NCBI RefSeq assembly: GCF_002005565.1
Contig: NZ_BDJC01000036.1
Coordinates: 1 to 64,000 of the forward strand
Reading direction: 5' to 3'
DNA from: Streptomyces sp. JHA26
GTDB lineage: Bacteria > Actinomycetota > Actinomycetes > Streptomycetales > Streptomycetaceae
DNA length: 64,000 nucleotides
This document shows, in pieces, positions 44,027 to 52,906 of this stretch. Numbering within the stretch: the first letter of the stretch is position 1; each line of letters begins with the position of its first letter. A program made the translations under genes and the position numbers. The notes under the pieces were generated by a model. That model did not search any database. It saw only the letters and a program-made list of their open reading frames with translations, and was not told the DNA's origin.

Positions 44027-44434
44027 GGTTGGTGACTACCTCACTGGTCCGCAGTCGTCTGCACTGGTGGAGGCCACTTTAGAACAGCCCGGGTTCTCCC
44101 CGGGCCTCGTCGGACGCCACCGGGCACGACCCCGGACCGAGCTCCGCGTCGTCCTCGCCGCCGGGCACCGGGGCGGCCGTTGTAAGAAGTTCAGTCGACA
44201 ACGTTGACGCGGTGACGGGCCGCAGGCACATTACTTAACGGTAGAACCGATCGGTAACTCGCGTTCGGTACTCCGCGGTCGTCGCCGTGCGCGTTCTCGC
44301 CCACGGCGTGGCCGTCGCTCCGTTCCCCGCTCGAGCCGCCGCACTCGCACCGATCAGCACGCCTGCGCGGGCGCCCCGCGCCCGCTCCCCCCTGTCCGCT
44401 TTCCCGTGCCCGCTTTCCCGAGAAGAGAGAGCAC
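44027..44434. other. Divergent gap between htpG and the SGNH esterase, with a palindrome
   Basis: About 400 bases without a gene. A perfect 10-bp palindrome ACCGATCGGT at 44246-44255 lies in a locally A+T-richer stretch (about 44220-44270). It could be an operator or part of a decayed gene. CAACGTTG at about 44200 is another short palindrome. Confidence 0.45.
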
Positions 44435-45307
44435 ATGCCGAAGCATGCCGTGCGCCGTGTCATGACCGCGACCGTCGCCGTGGTCGGCACGCTGGTCCTC
44501 GGTGTCGACGCCGCCGCCGCCGACACCACACCGTCCCTCGACTACGTCGCCCTCGGCGACAGTTACAGCGCCGGCTCCGGCGTCCTGCCCGTGGACCCGA
44601 CGAACCTGCTGTGCCTGCGCTCCACGGCGAACTACCCGCACGTCATCGCCTCCCGGACGGGCGCCCGCCTCGACGACGTGACGTGCGGCGCCGCCGAGAC
44701 GAAGCACTTCACGCAGGCCCAGTACCCGGGGGTCGCCCCCCAGGTGGAGGCGCTCGACGCGGACACGGACCTGGTGACGCTGACCATCGGCGGCAACGAC
44801 AACGGCACGTTCGTCAACGCGGTGACGGCCTGCGGCACCGCGGGCCTGCTCAGCGGCGGCAGGGGCAGCCCCTGCAAGGACAGGCACGGCACGTCCTTCG
44901 ACGACCAGATCGAGGCGAACACGTATCCCGCCCTCAAGGAGGCTCTGCGCAGCGTCCGCGCGAAGGCGCCCAACGCGCGCGTGGCGGCCCTGGGTTACCC
45001 GTGGATCACGCCGGCCACCGCCGATCCCTCGTGCTTCCTGAAGCTGCCGATCGCCTCCGGCGACGTGCCTTACCTGCGGGGCATCCAGGCGCACCTCAAC
45101 CAGGTCGTGCGACGCGCCGCCGAGGACACCGGCGTCACCTACGTCGACTTCTCGCAGGTCTCGGAGGGTCACGATGCGTGCCGGGCCGCCGGCACCCGCT
45201 GGATCGAACCGCTGCTGTTCGGCCACAGCCTCGTCCCCGTCCACCCCAACGCCCTCGGGGAGCGACGCATGGCCGAGCACACCATGGACGTCCTCGGCCT
45301 GGACTGA
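44435..45307 (+). CDS. Secreted SGNH/GDSL lipase, 290 aa
   Basis: Extracellular lipase/esterase of the Streptomyces SGNH type. The signal peptide (residues 1-30) ends DAAAAD. Block I is DYVALGDSYSAGSG (Ser), block II has VTCGAAET, block III VTLTIGGNDNGTFV, and the C-terminal catalytic region is VPVHPNALGERRMAEH. Six Cys residues (LLCLR, VTCG, TACG, SPCK, PSCF, DACR) fit three disulfides. The ATG at 44435 follows AGAGAGAG. Paralogue of 591-1445. Confidence 0.9.
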   Translation: MPKHAVRRVMTATVAVVGTLVLGVDAAAADTTPSLDYVALGDSYSAGSGVLPVDPTNLLCLRSTANYPHVIASRTGARLDDVTCGAAETKHFTQAQYPGVAPQVEALDADTDLVTLTIGGNDNGTFVNAVTACGTAGLLSGGRGSPCKDRHGTSFDDQIEANTYPALKEALRSVRAKAPNARVAALGYPWITPATADPSCFLKLPIASGDVPYLRGIQAHLNQVVRRAAEDTGVTYVDFSQVSEGHDACRAAGTRWIEPLLFGHSLVPVHPNALGERRMAEHTMDVLGLD

Positions 45308-45372
45308 CCCGGCGGCGCGGTGCCGGGGGTCGGCCGGGGCGGCGGGGCCCGCGCCCCGCATACCCTGTCCCC

Positions 45373-46329
45373 GTGTCCGCCCCCCGTCTGCGTCGTGTCG
45401 CCGTCCTCGTCCTCGAGGGTGCCAAGCCGCTCGACGTCGGCATTCCCGCGCAGGTGTTCACGACCCGCGCCAGCATGCCGTACGAGGTGCGGGTGTGCGG
45501 CGCGGCGCCCGGTCTCGTGACCGGCGGCGACGGTCTGTCCTACCACGTCGCCCACGGTCTCGACGCGCTCGCGTGGGCCGACGTCGTCTTCCTGCCCGGC
45601 TACCGGTTCCCGGACCGCGAGGACCCGCCGCCGGCGGTGGTCGACGCGCTGGTCGCCGCCCACGACGGGGGCGCGCGGCTCGCGGCCATCTCCACGGGAG
45701 CCTTCGCGCTCGCCGCCACGGGCCTGCTCGACGGCAGGCGGGCCACGACGCACTGGCACTACACGCGGGCGCTGGCGGCGAGGCACCCGCGCGTGCGGGT
45801 CGACGAGAACGTGCTGTTCGTCGACGAGGGCCGGGTCCTCACGTCGGCGGGCGCCGCCTCGGGCATCGACCTGTGCCTGCACATCCTGCGGGGCGACCTC
45901 GGGGTGGCGGCGTCGAACCACGCCGCCCGGCGCCTGGTCGCGGCGCCCTACCGCAGCGGGGGCCAGGCGCAGTACGTGCCGCGCAGCGTGCCCGAGCCGC
46001 TCGGCGAGCGGTTCGCCGCCACCCGCGAGTGGGCGCTGCACCGGCTGGGCGAGCCCCTCACCCTGGAGACGCTCGCGCGGCACGCGGCGGTGTCGCCGCG
46101 CACCCTGTCGCGGCGCTTCGTCGAGGACACGGGGTACACGCCGATGCAGTGGGTCATGCGTGCCCGCGTCGACATGGCGCGTGAGCTGCTGGAACGGTCC
46201 CAGCGCAGCGTCGAGCAGATCGCCGACGACGTCGGTCTGGGTACCGCCACGAATCTGCGGCTGCACTTCCAGCGCATCCTCGGCACCACGCCGACCCAGT
46301 ACCGGCGGACCTTCGCCCAGGGCGAGTGA
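45373..46329 (+). CDS. GlxA-type AraC regulator with DJ-1/PfpI domain, 318 aa
   Basis: N-terminal DJ-1/PfpI-like domain (residues about 7-180: VAVLVLEGAKPLDVG, DVVFLPGYRFPDRE, STGAFALAATGLLDGRRATT) and a C-terminal AraC helix-turn-helix pair (TLETLARHAAVSPRTLSRRF, IADDVGLGTATNLRLHFQRI). In the nucleophile-elbow position the common Cys is Ser (AISTGAFALA), so it should be a sensor, not an enzyme. GTG 45373 is the start. The target is unknown. Confidence 0.9.
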   Translation: MSAPRLRRVAVLVLEGAKPLDVGIPAQVFTTRASMPYEVRVCGAAPGLVTGGDGLSYHVAHGLDALAWADVVFLPGYRFPDREDPPPAVVDALVAAHDGGARLAAISTGAFALAATGLLDGRRATTHWHYTRALAARHPRVRVDENVLFVDEGRVLTSAGAASGIDLCLHILRGDLGVAASNHAARRLVAAPYRSGGQAQYVPRSVPEPLGERFAATREWALHRLGEPLTLETLARHAAVSPRTLSRRFVEDTGYTPMQWVMRARVDMARELLERSQRSVEQIADDVGLGTATNLRLHFQRILGTTPTQYRRTFAQGE

Positions 46330-46437
46330 CGCCCTCGCCACCGGCCTGGCGGGATCCTTTCGAACCGTGGCGATCGCGCCGCTGTCCCGGGTGTCCGCCG
46401 CGCGCCAACCTGGGTGGCGAGACGAAGGGACACACTC

Positions 46438-47436
46438 ATGACTCGCATCGCCATCAACGGATTCGGCCGCATCGGACGCAACGTGCTGCGCGCCCTGCTG
46501 GAACGCGGCAGCGATCTGGAGGTCGTCGCCGTCAACGACCTCACGGAGCCCGCCACGCTGGCGCGGCTGCTCGCCTACGACACCACGGCCGGCCGGCTCG
46601 GCCGCCCGGTGACCGCCGACGGGGACGCCCTGGTCGTCGACGGCCGCCGGATCAGGGTGCTCGCCGAGCGGGAGCCGGCGCGGCTGCCGTGGGCCGAGCT
46701 GGACGTCGACATCGTGCTGGAGGCGACCGGCCGCTTCACGTCGGCCAAGGCCGCCCGCGCGCACCTGGACGCGGGCGCCCGGAAGGTGCTCGTCAGCGCG
46801 CCGTCGGACGGCGCCGACGTCACGCTCGCGTACGGGGTCAACACCGACGCCTACGACCCGGACGTGCACACCGTCGTCTCCAACGCCTCGTGCACGACCA
46901 ACGCGCTCGCGCCGCTGGCCGCGGTGCTGGACGAGCTGGCCGGCATCGAGCACGGCTTCATGACGACGGTGCACGCCTACACGCAGGAGCAGAACCTCCA
47001 GGACGGTCCGCACCGCGACGCCCGCCGCGCCCGGGCCGCCGCCGTCAACATCGTGCCGACCACGACGGGCGCCGCCAAGGCGATCGGCCTGGTGCTGCCG
47101 AACCTCGACGGCAAGCTCTCGGGCGACTCGATCCGCGTGCCGGTGCCGGTCGGGTCGATCGTCGAGCTGAACACCACCGTCTCCCGGGAGGTGACGCGCG
47201 AGGACGTGCTGGCGGCCTACCGCGCCGCGGCCGAGGGCCCGCTGGCCGGTGTCCTCGAGTACTCGGAGGACCCGCTGGTGTCGTCGGACATCACCGGCAA
47301 CCCCGCCTCCTCGATCTTCGACGCGGAACTCACCCGGGTCGACGGCCGCCACGTCAAGGTGGTCGCCTGGTACGACAACGAGTGGGGCTTCTCCCACCGC
47401 GTCATCGACACGTTGCTGCTGCTCGCCACCCGTTGA
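46438..47436 (+). CDS. gap: Type I glyceraldehyde-3-phosphate dehydrogenase, 332 aa
   Basis: Oxidises glyceraldehyde 3-phosphate to 1,3-bisphosphoglycerate. NAD domain INGFGRIGRNVLRALLERG with Asn-Asp (VAVNDLTEP), catalytic SNASCTTNALAPLA, and phosphate-binding TTTGAAKAIGLVLP and VVAWYDNEWGFSHRV are all present. It is not clustered with pgk or tpi, so it is probably an accessory paralogue of the glycolytic enzyme. ATG 46438 is preceded by GAAGG. Confidence 0.95.
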   Translation: MTRIAINGFGRIGRNVLRALLERGSDLEVVAVNDLTEPATLARLLAYDTTAGRLGRPVTADGDALVVDGRRIRVLAEREPARLPWAELDVDIVLEATGRFTSAKAARAHLDAGARKVLVSAPSDGADVTLAYGVNTDAYDPDVHTVVSNASCTTNALAPLAAVLDELAGIEHGFMTTVHAYTQEQNLQDGPHRDARRARAAAVNIVPTTTGAAKAIGLVLPNLDGKLSGDSIRVPVPVGSIVELNTTVSREVTREDVLAAYRAAAEGPLAGVLEYSEDPLVSSDITGNPASSIFDAELTRVDGRHVKVVAWYDNEWGFSHRVIDTLLLLATR

Positions 47437-47485
47437 GGGGACAGCCGGTTACCGGTCCGCGGACCTCACCCGTCACAATGGTGGG

Positions 47486-47983
47486 ATGAGCAATTCCAAG
47501 GTTTTCTTCGACATCGACATCGACGGCAAGGACGCGGGCCGCATCGTCTTCGAGCTCTTCGAGGACGTCACGCCCAAGACCGCCAAGAACTTCATCGAGC
47601 TGGCGACCGGCGAGCACGGCTTCGGCTACAAGGGCTCCCCGTTCCACCGCGTGATCCCGCAGTTCATGCTCCAGGGCGGTGACTTCACCGAGGGCAACGG
47701 CACCGGCGGCAAGAGCATCTACGGCGAGAAGTTCGCGGACGAGAACTTCCAGCTGAAGCACACCGGTCCGTACCTGCTCTCGATGGCGAACGCGGGGCCG
47801 AACACCAACGGTTCGCAGTTCTTCATCACCACCGTCCCCACCCCCTGGCTGGACGGCAAGCACGTCGTCTTCGGCAAGGTCGTCGAGGGCACGGACGTGG
47901 TGGACAAGATCGAGGGCTACGGCTCCTCCCCGTCGGGCCGCACCTCCGCGACCATCACGGTGCGGGAGTCGGGCAAGCTCTGA
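47486..47983 (+). CDS. Cyclophilin-type peptidyl-prolyl cis-trans isomerase, 165 aa
   Basis: Catalyses prolyl isomerisation during folding. The core blocks FHRVIPQFMLQGGDFTEGNG (catalytic Arg), NTNGSQFFITTVPTPWLDGK and HVVFGKVVEG are complete and the length is that of a single-domain cytosolic cyclophilin. No signal peptide. ATG 47486 follows GGTGGG. It lies 49 bases after gap on the same strand. Confidence 0.95.
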   Translation: MSNSKVFFDIDIDGKDAGRIVFELFEDVTPKTAKNFIELATGEHGFGYKGSPFHRVIPQFMLQGGDFTEGNGTGGKSIYGEKFADENFQLKHTGPYLLSMANAGPNTNGSQFFITTVPTPWLDGKHVVFGKVVEGTDVVDKIEGYGSSPSGRTSATITVRESGKL

Positions 47984-48155
47984 GCCCGCACCGGCCGTCT
48001 TGATCCGAACGACAGGCCCCAGGGCCTGTCGGACACGGCGCTCGCCGCACTCGGTGCGGCGGGCGCCGTCCCTTTCCCCGCCCCGCGTGGTGCGGCTCGC
48101 CGCTCGGTGCGACGCTGGGGTGGAGAGGCGTCCGAGGAAGGGAACGGGAGGGCCG

Positions 48156-49634
48156 ATGGGACGGGACGTCCCGGCGCTGGTCTTCACCCGCGAGGACCGC
48201 CGCCGGTACCGGATCAAGATGCAGGAGTGCCTGGAGGCCTTCGCGCAGATGCTGCGCGAGTCGCGGTTCGAGACCGAGCGGCCCCAGGTGGGGCTGGAGA
48301 TCGAGCTGAACCTGGTCGACGACGAGGCCGAGCCGGTGATGTGCAACAGCGACGCGCTGGAGGCCATCGCGGACCCCGCCTGGTCCACCGAGCTGGGCCG
48401 GTTCAACCTGGAGATCAACATTCCGCCGCGCCGGCTGACGGCGGGCGGCCCCGACTCCTGGGAGACGGAGATCCGCGGCGCCCTGAACCACGCGGAGGAC
48501 CGGGCGAAGTCCGTCGGCGCGCATCTGATCATGGTCGGCATCCTGCCCACGCTGCGGCAGTCGGACGTCGGCGAGGGCGCGCTGTCGGAGAACCCCCGCT
48601 ACCGCATGCTCAACGACCAGGTGTTCGCGGCGCGCGGCGAGGACCTCCACATCGAGGTGGACGGCGTCGACCGGCTGCGGACCTACGCGGACACGATCAC
48701 TCCGGAGGCCGCGTGCACCAGCACCCAGTTCCACCTCCAGGTGGCCCCCGAGGAGTTCGCCGACTACTGGAACGCGGCGCAGGCGATCGCCGGGGTGCAG
48801 GTGGCGCTGGCCGCGAACTCGCCGTTCCTGCTCGGCAAGGAGTTGTGGCACGAGAGCCGCATCCCGCTGTTCGAGCAGGCCACCGACACCCGGCCGCAGG
48901 AGATCAAGGCGCAGGGCGTGCGGCCGCGGGTGTGGTTCGGTGAGCGGTGGATCAACAGCGTCTTCGACCTGTTCGAGGAGAACCTGCGCTACTTCCCCGC
49001 GCTGCTGCCCCTGTGCGAGGAGCAGAATCCCGTGGAGACGCTGGACCGCGGTGACATTCCCGAACTGGGCGAACTGACCCTCCACAACGGCACCATCTAC
49101 CGCTGGAACCGCCCGGTCTACGCCGTCGCCCACGACAAACCGCACGTCCGGGTGGAGAACCGGGTGCTGCCCGCCGGGCCGACCGTCGCCGACACCCTCG
49201 CCAACGGCGCCTTCTACTACGGGCTCACCCGCGCCCTGGTGGAGGAGGAGCGGCCGGTGTGGTCACGGATGTCGTTCTCCGTCGCCGAGGACAACCTGCA
49301 CACCGCGGCCCGGCACGGCATCGAGGCGCTGCTGTACTGGCCCGGCATGGGAGAGGTGCCCGTGCCCGAACTCGTCCTGCGACGCCTGCTGCCGCTGGCG
49401 CACCGGGGACTGGAGCTGTCCGGCATGGACGCGGCCTGGCGGGAGCCGCTGCTCGGCATCATCGAGCAGCGGTGCGTCACGGGGCGCAACGGCGCCGTCT
49501 GGCAGAAGGAGATGTTCCATCACATCGACGACTCCACCCACGTCGGCCGGCACGAGGCCCTGCGGCGCATGACCCGGCAGTACATGGACTACATGCATCT
49601 CAACGCCCCGGTCCATACCTGGCCGGTCGACTGA
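48156..49634 (+). CDS. Glutamate-cysteine ligase family protein (GCS2-like), 492 aa
   Basis: ATP-grasp-like carboxylate-amine ligase of the GCS2/EgtA class. Visible blocks are VGLEIELNLVDDEAEP, LGRFNLEINIPPRRL, STQFHLQVAPEEF, ANSPFLLGKELWHESR and VRVENRVLPAGPTVADTLAN, which fit glutamate- and metal-binding segments of gamma-glutamyl ligases. It probably joins glutamate to an amine such as cysteine. A class II glutamine amidotransferase gene follows after 60 bases. That pairing recalls EgtA/EgtC of ergothioneine synthesis, but egtB and egtD are not present here. Confidence 0.85.
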   Translation: MGRDVPALVFTREDRRRYRIKMQECLEAFAQMLRESRFETERPQVGLEIELNLVDDEAEPVMCNSDALEAIADPAWSTELGRFNLEINIPPRRLTAGGPDSWETEIRGALNHAEDRAKSVGAHLIMVGILPTLRQSDVGEGALSENPRYRMLNDQVFAARGEDLHIEVDGVDRLRTYADTITPEAACTSTQFHLQVAPEEFADYWNAAQAIAGVQVALAANSPFLLGKELWHESRIPLFEQATDTRPQEIKAQGVRPRVWFGERWINSVFDLFEENLRYFPALLPLCEEQNPVETLDRGDIPELGELTLHNGTIYRWNRPVYAVAHDKPHVRVENRVLPAGPTVADTLANGAFYYGLTRALVEEERPVWSRMSFSVAEDNLHTAARHGIEALLYWPGMGEVPVPELVLRRLLPLAHRGLELSGMDAAWREPLLGIIEQRCVTGRNGAVWQKEMFHHIDDSTHVGRHEALRRMTRQYMDYMHLNAPVHTWPVD

Positions 49635-49694
49635 CGTGCGGCGCTCCGTGCGGCACGTGTCCCATGACCCCCAGGACGAGGGAGGCGGCAGACG

Positions 49695-50528
49695 ATGTGC
49701 CGATGGCTCGCCTACTCGGGTACGCCCATGCTGCTCGAGACCCTCCTGTACGAGCCGGACCACTCGCTGATCGACCAGAGCCTGCACTCCCGGCTGGGGG
49801 TGGAGACCACGAACGGGGACGGGTTCGGCATCGGCTGGTTCGGTCCGGAGATGGAGACGCCCGCGATCGTGCGGGAGACCGGCCCGGCGTGGAGCAACCG
49901 CAATCTGCGGGAGATCGCCGGGCATGTCCGTTCGTCGCTGTTCTTCGCGCACATCAGGGCCTCGACGGGCAGCGCGGTCCAGCAGACCAACTGCCATCCG
50001 TTCCGTCACGGCCGCTGGATGTGGATGCACAACGGCGCGATCGCCGAGTACCACCGGGTCCGGCGCGACCTCGCGCTCGCCGTCGACCCGCGGCTCTTCC
50101 TCGACATCGAGGGCTCGACGGACTCGGAGATGATGTTCTTCCTGGCCCTCACGTTCGGTCTGGAGGAGGATCCGCCGGGGGCGGTGGCGCGGATGGCGGG
50201 GCTGGTGGAGGAGATCGGTCACGAGCACGGCGTGGAGCACCCGCTGCAGATGACGGTCGCCGTGACGGAGGGCCGGCGGCTGTGGGCGTTCCGCTACTCC
50301 AGCCAGAGAGCCTCGCGGTCGCTGTACTACAGCTCCCGCGTGGAGACGCTGCGCGCGCTGCACCCCGGGATGCCGTTCCTGCGGAAGGCTTCCGACGACA
50401 CCCGTCTCATCGTCTCGGAGCCCCTGGGCAACCTGCCCGGTGTCTGGAACGAGGTTCCCGAGGGCAGTTGCGGGGTCGTCCGGCCCGAGGGCGACAAGCT
50501 GTTCCCCTTCGCGCCGCAGCCCGTCTGA
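49695..50528 (+). CDS. Class II glutamine amidotransferase (EgtC/YafJ-like), 277 aa
   Basis: N-terminal nucleophile hydrolase. Cys2 (MCRWLAYSGTPM) becomes the catalytic N-terminal Cys. Glutamine-loop features are TTNGDGFGIGWFG, FFAHIRASTGSAVQQTNCHP and WMWMHNGAIAEYH. The family hydrolyses gamma-glutamyl amide bonds. It is directly downstream of the GCS2-like ligase on the same strand, so the pair may make and then trim a gamma-glutamyl intermediate. ATG 49695 follows GGAGGC. Confidence 0.9.
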   Translation: MCRWLAYSGTPMLLETLLYEPDHSLIDQSLHSRLGVETTNGDGFGIGWFGPEMETPAIVRETGPAWSNRNLREIAGHVRSSLFFAHIRASTGSAVQQTNCHPFRHGRWMWMHNGAIAEYHRVRRDLALAVDPRLFLDIEGSTDSEMMFFLALTFGLEEDPPGAVARMAGLVEEIGHEHGVEHPLQMTVAVTEGRRLWAFRYSSQRASRSLYYSSRVETLRALHPGMPFLRKASDDTRLIVSEPLGNLPGVWNEVPEGSCGVVRPEGDKLFPFAPQPV

Positions 50529-50573
50529 CGCCGTCGCCGGCCCCGGCCGCCGGACGGGCCGGGCGGCATGCCG

Positions 50574-50789
50574 TCATCGCGGGAAGGCGTGCGGTCCGCC
50601 GCCGCGCCATTCGATCCACTCCGCGGCCTCCACGTCCGGCGCCTCCACGTCCTCCATGCCGGCGAGGCGCAGGAACTCCGCGATGTCGACGAGTGTGTAG
50701 GCCATGCCTATGAAGGCGCCGTCGAAGCGGACGCGTCGGCCGCCGTCCGGGGCGGGCGGATAGACGACGACGGCAGTGTCACCGGACAT
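50574..50789 (-). CDS. Small conserved hypothetical protein, 71 aa
   Basis: An acidic soluble protein: MSGDTAVVVYPPAPDGGRRV followed by VRFDGAFIGMAYTLVDIAEF and an acidic LAGMEDVEAPDVEAAEWIEW end. The regular fold-like pattern suggests a real gene. It converges with the amidotransferase gene and is transcribed in the same direction as the MASE1 gene upstream, 72 bases away. Function unknown. Confidence 0.65.
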   Translation of the reverse strand: MSGDTAVVVYPPAPDGGRRVRFDGAFIGMAYTLVDIAEFLRLAGMEDVEAPDVEAAEWIEWRGGGPHAFPR

Positions 50790-50861
50790 GTTCCCAGGGT
50801 GGGGCGGATGCCGTCGCCGCGCACCCGGACAGCGCCGGCGGCGCGGTGCGGGAAGCGGGGG

Positions 50862-51848
50862 TCAGCGGTCCTGCTCCTCGGACGGCCGCCTGCGCCCGGG
50901 CTCCCCGGCGGACAGGTGCTGCAACGCCTCGACCAGCTCCTGGCAGGCCCGTTCCACCGAGCGCCGGGTGTTGAGCTGTTCGGTGATGACCGCCGACAGC
51001 AGGAGCGCGGTCAGGCCGATGGCGCCGTTGAAGGCCTGGAGCCTCATCATCACCTCGACGTCGGACAGCCGGGCGAAGGAGCCGGTCCGGTCCGTGGCGG
51101 CGGCGGTGGCCAGGACGGAGGCGACGAGCGCGCACGGCAGGCTGCCCGCCAGTTGGAAGCGCAGCGCCGCCCAGATCAGCAGGGGGAAGACCAGGAACAG
51201 CAGGCTGACCGGGCTCCGTTCCAGCGGTACCAGGGCGCAGACGGCGAGGGTCAGGGCCGAGGCCTCCCGCCACCGGGTGCACGGGGGTGGTCGGCGGACC
51301 CGCTGCAGCAGCAGGAGCAGCGGGGTGACGAGGACGACGCCCACCGCGTCGCCCGCCCACCAGGCGAACCAGACGGGCCAGAAGCGGTCCGGGGAGAGTT
51401 CGTCGGTGAGGACGGCCGTGCCGGCGCCGGCACCGGCGCTGATCAGCATGGCGGTGAACGCGCCGAGGAACACCAGCGCCAGGCCGTCCCGCAGGCGGCT
51501 CAGGTCCGTGCGGAAGCCCACCGCGCGCAGCAGCAGGTACGCGCAGACGGGGGCGGCGGTGTTGCCGGCGAGGACGCCGAGCGCCGAGGGCTGGAGCGTG
51601 GTGAGGGACATGACCACCAGGAGGGCGCCGAGGGCGATGCCGGGCACGCAGCGCGGGCCGAGGATCAGCAGGCAGGCCACCGCGACGCCGCTGGGGGGCC
51701 ACATGGGGGCGACCACCGTGCCCTCCACGACCAGGTGCCGCAGCAGCCCGAGCCGGCCCGCCGCGTAGTAGCAGCCCGCGACGACCAGTGTCTCCAGGAC
51801 CCGGACGAGCGGGCGCGGCCGACCAGCGATACCCACCACAACAGCCAT
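50862..51848 (-). CDS. MASE1-domain integral membrane sensor, 328 aa
   Basis: Eight or more membrane helices with the MASE1 hallmark VVAPMWPPSGVAVACLLILG near residue 45, and PVWFAWWAGDAVGVVLVTPL in the middle, then a short cytoplasmic tail (RACQELVEALQHLSAGEPGR). MASE1 domains usually carry a kinase, cyclase or PP2C output domain; here the protein ends after a short coiled-coil-like tail. A PP2C phosphatase gene lies 51 bases upstream on the same strand, so the output domain may be supplied in trans. Signal unknown. Confidence 0.85.
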   Translation of the reverse strand: MAVVVGIAGRPRPLVRVLETLVVAGCYYAAGRLGLLRHLVVEGTVVAPMWPPSGVAVACLLILGPRCVPGIALGALLVVMSLTTLQPSALGVLAGNTAAPVCAYLLLRAVGFRTDLSRLRDGLALVFLGAFTAMLISAGAGAGTAVLTDELSPDRFWPVWFAWWAGDAVGVVLVTPLLLLLQRVRRPPPCTRWREASALTLAVCALVPLERSPVSLLFLVFPLLIWAALRFQLAGSLPCALVASVLATAAATDRTGSFARLSDVEVMMRLQAFNGAIGLTALLLSAVITEQLNTRRSVERACQELVEALQHLSAGEPGRRRPSEEQDR

Positions 51849-51899
51849 CAGACACCGGCGCCGCCCCGGCGGCGAGGCGGGAGGCGTGCGGTTCCCGCC

Positions 51900-52730
51900 C
51901 TACGGCTGAACGGTCCGCCCGTCGTGGCCGACGACGAGCACGGCCGCGTCGTCCTCGTGTCCGATCAGCGCCGCGTTCTTGATCACGGCGGCCGCCAGCG
52001 AGGTCGCCTCCATGCCCGCGACGGCCGCGATGCCGGCGAGCCGCACGACCCGTTCGAGGCCCTCGTCGACGGGCAGTGAGGGGCCTTCCACCACACCGTC
52101 CGTGAGCAGGAGGAAGACGCCGCCCGTGGTGAGCCGGTAGCGGGTCACCGGGTACTCCATGCCCTCCTGGACGCCGAGCGGCGGTCCCCCTTCGTCCTCG
52201 GAGACCCCGGATCTCCCGTCCGCCGTGGCCCACACGCAGGGGATGTGTCCGGCCCGCGCGCTCTCCAGGGTGCCGGTGGCGGGGTCGAACCGCATGAAGG
52301 TGCAGGTGGCGAAGAGGTCGGTGCCCAGGGACAGGAGCAGCTCGTTGGTCCGGGCGAGCAGTTCGCCGGGCTCGCTGGTGACGGAGGCGAGCGCCCGCAG
52401 GCCGACGCGGATCTGCCCCATGAAGGCCGCCGCGTCGATGGTGTGGCCCTGCACGTCCCCGATGGACAGACCCACGCGGCCGTCGGGCAGCATGAAGGCG
52501 TCGTACCAGTCACCGCCGACGTTGAGCCCGGCGTAGGCGGGCGCGTACCGGGCGGCCAGGTGGAAGCCGGGGACCTCGGGCATGTCGGCCGGGAGCATGC
52601 CGCGCTGCAGGGCGATGGCCAGCTCCACCTGGGAACGCTGCAGCTCCGCGAGCTCGCGCGCCCGTGCGGTCAGCGATCCGAGCCTGGCCAGCAGATCGTC
52701 GCCGTCGGGTACGGGGCGCTTGCGGAACAT
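51900..52730 (-). CDS. SpoIIE-type PP2C serine phosphatase, 276 aa
   Basis: Protein phosphatase of the RsbU/SpoIIE class. The metal-binding motifs NVGGDWYDAFMLPDG, GLSIGDVQGHTIDAA, LLLTDGVVEGP and IGHEDDAAVLVV are all present. A short coiled coil (about residues 14-40, SLTARARELAELQRSQVELA) precedes the domain and could dock to a sensor. It would typically dephosphorylate an anti-anti-sigma factor to control an alternative sigma factor. It is upstream of, and likely co-transcribed with, the MASE1 gene. ATG 52730. Confidence 0.9.
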   Translation of the reverse strand: MFRKRPVPDGDDLLARLGSLTARARELAELQRSQVELAIALQRGMLPADMPEVPGFHLAARYAPAYAGLNVGGDWYDAFMLPDGRVGLSIGDVQGHTIDAAAFMGQIRVGLRALASVTSEPGELLARTNELLLSLGTDLFATCTFMRFDPATGTLESARAGHIPCVWATADGRSGVSEDEGGPPLGVQEGMEYPVTRYRLTTGGVFLLLTDGVVEGPSLPVDEGLERVVRLAGIAAVAGMEATSLAAAVIKNAALIGHEDDAAVLVVGHDGRTVQP

Positions 52731-52906
52731 CGACCGCTCCAGCTCCAGAGAATGAGCCCGCGGGGAACACGTATCACTATGGCACCGTTCGCCCCTCCGT
52801 GCGCCGGCCCGGCCGTCCCGGGGCGGTCCGTCCGCCGTCGGCGGTGACGGGAGCGCCGGCGGCGGACGCGGCGGCGTGGGCCGTCCGGGTGACGGACCGC
52901 CCGGTG

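Noticed and set aside
46438..47983. gap plus cyclophilin as a functional operon
   Set aside because: They lie 49 bases apart but have no shared role, and the cyclophilin has its own ribosome binding site. Proximity alone is weak evidence.
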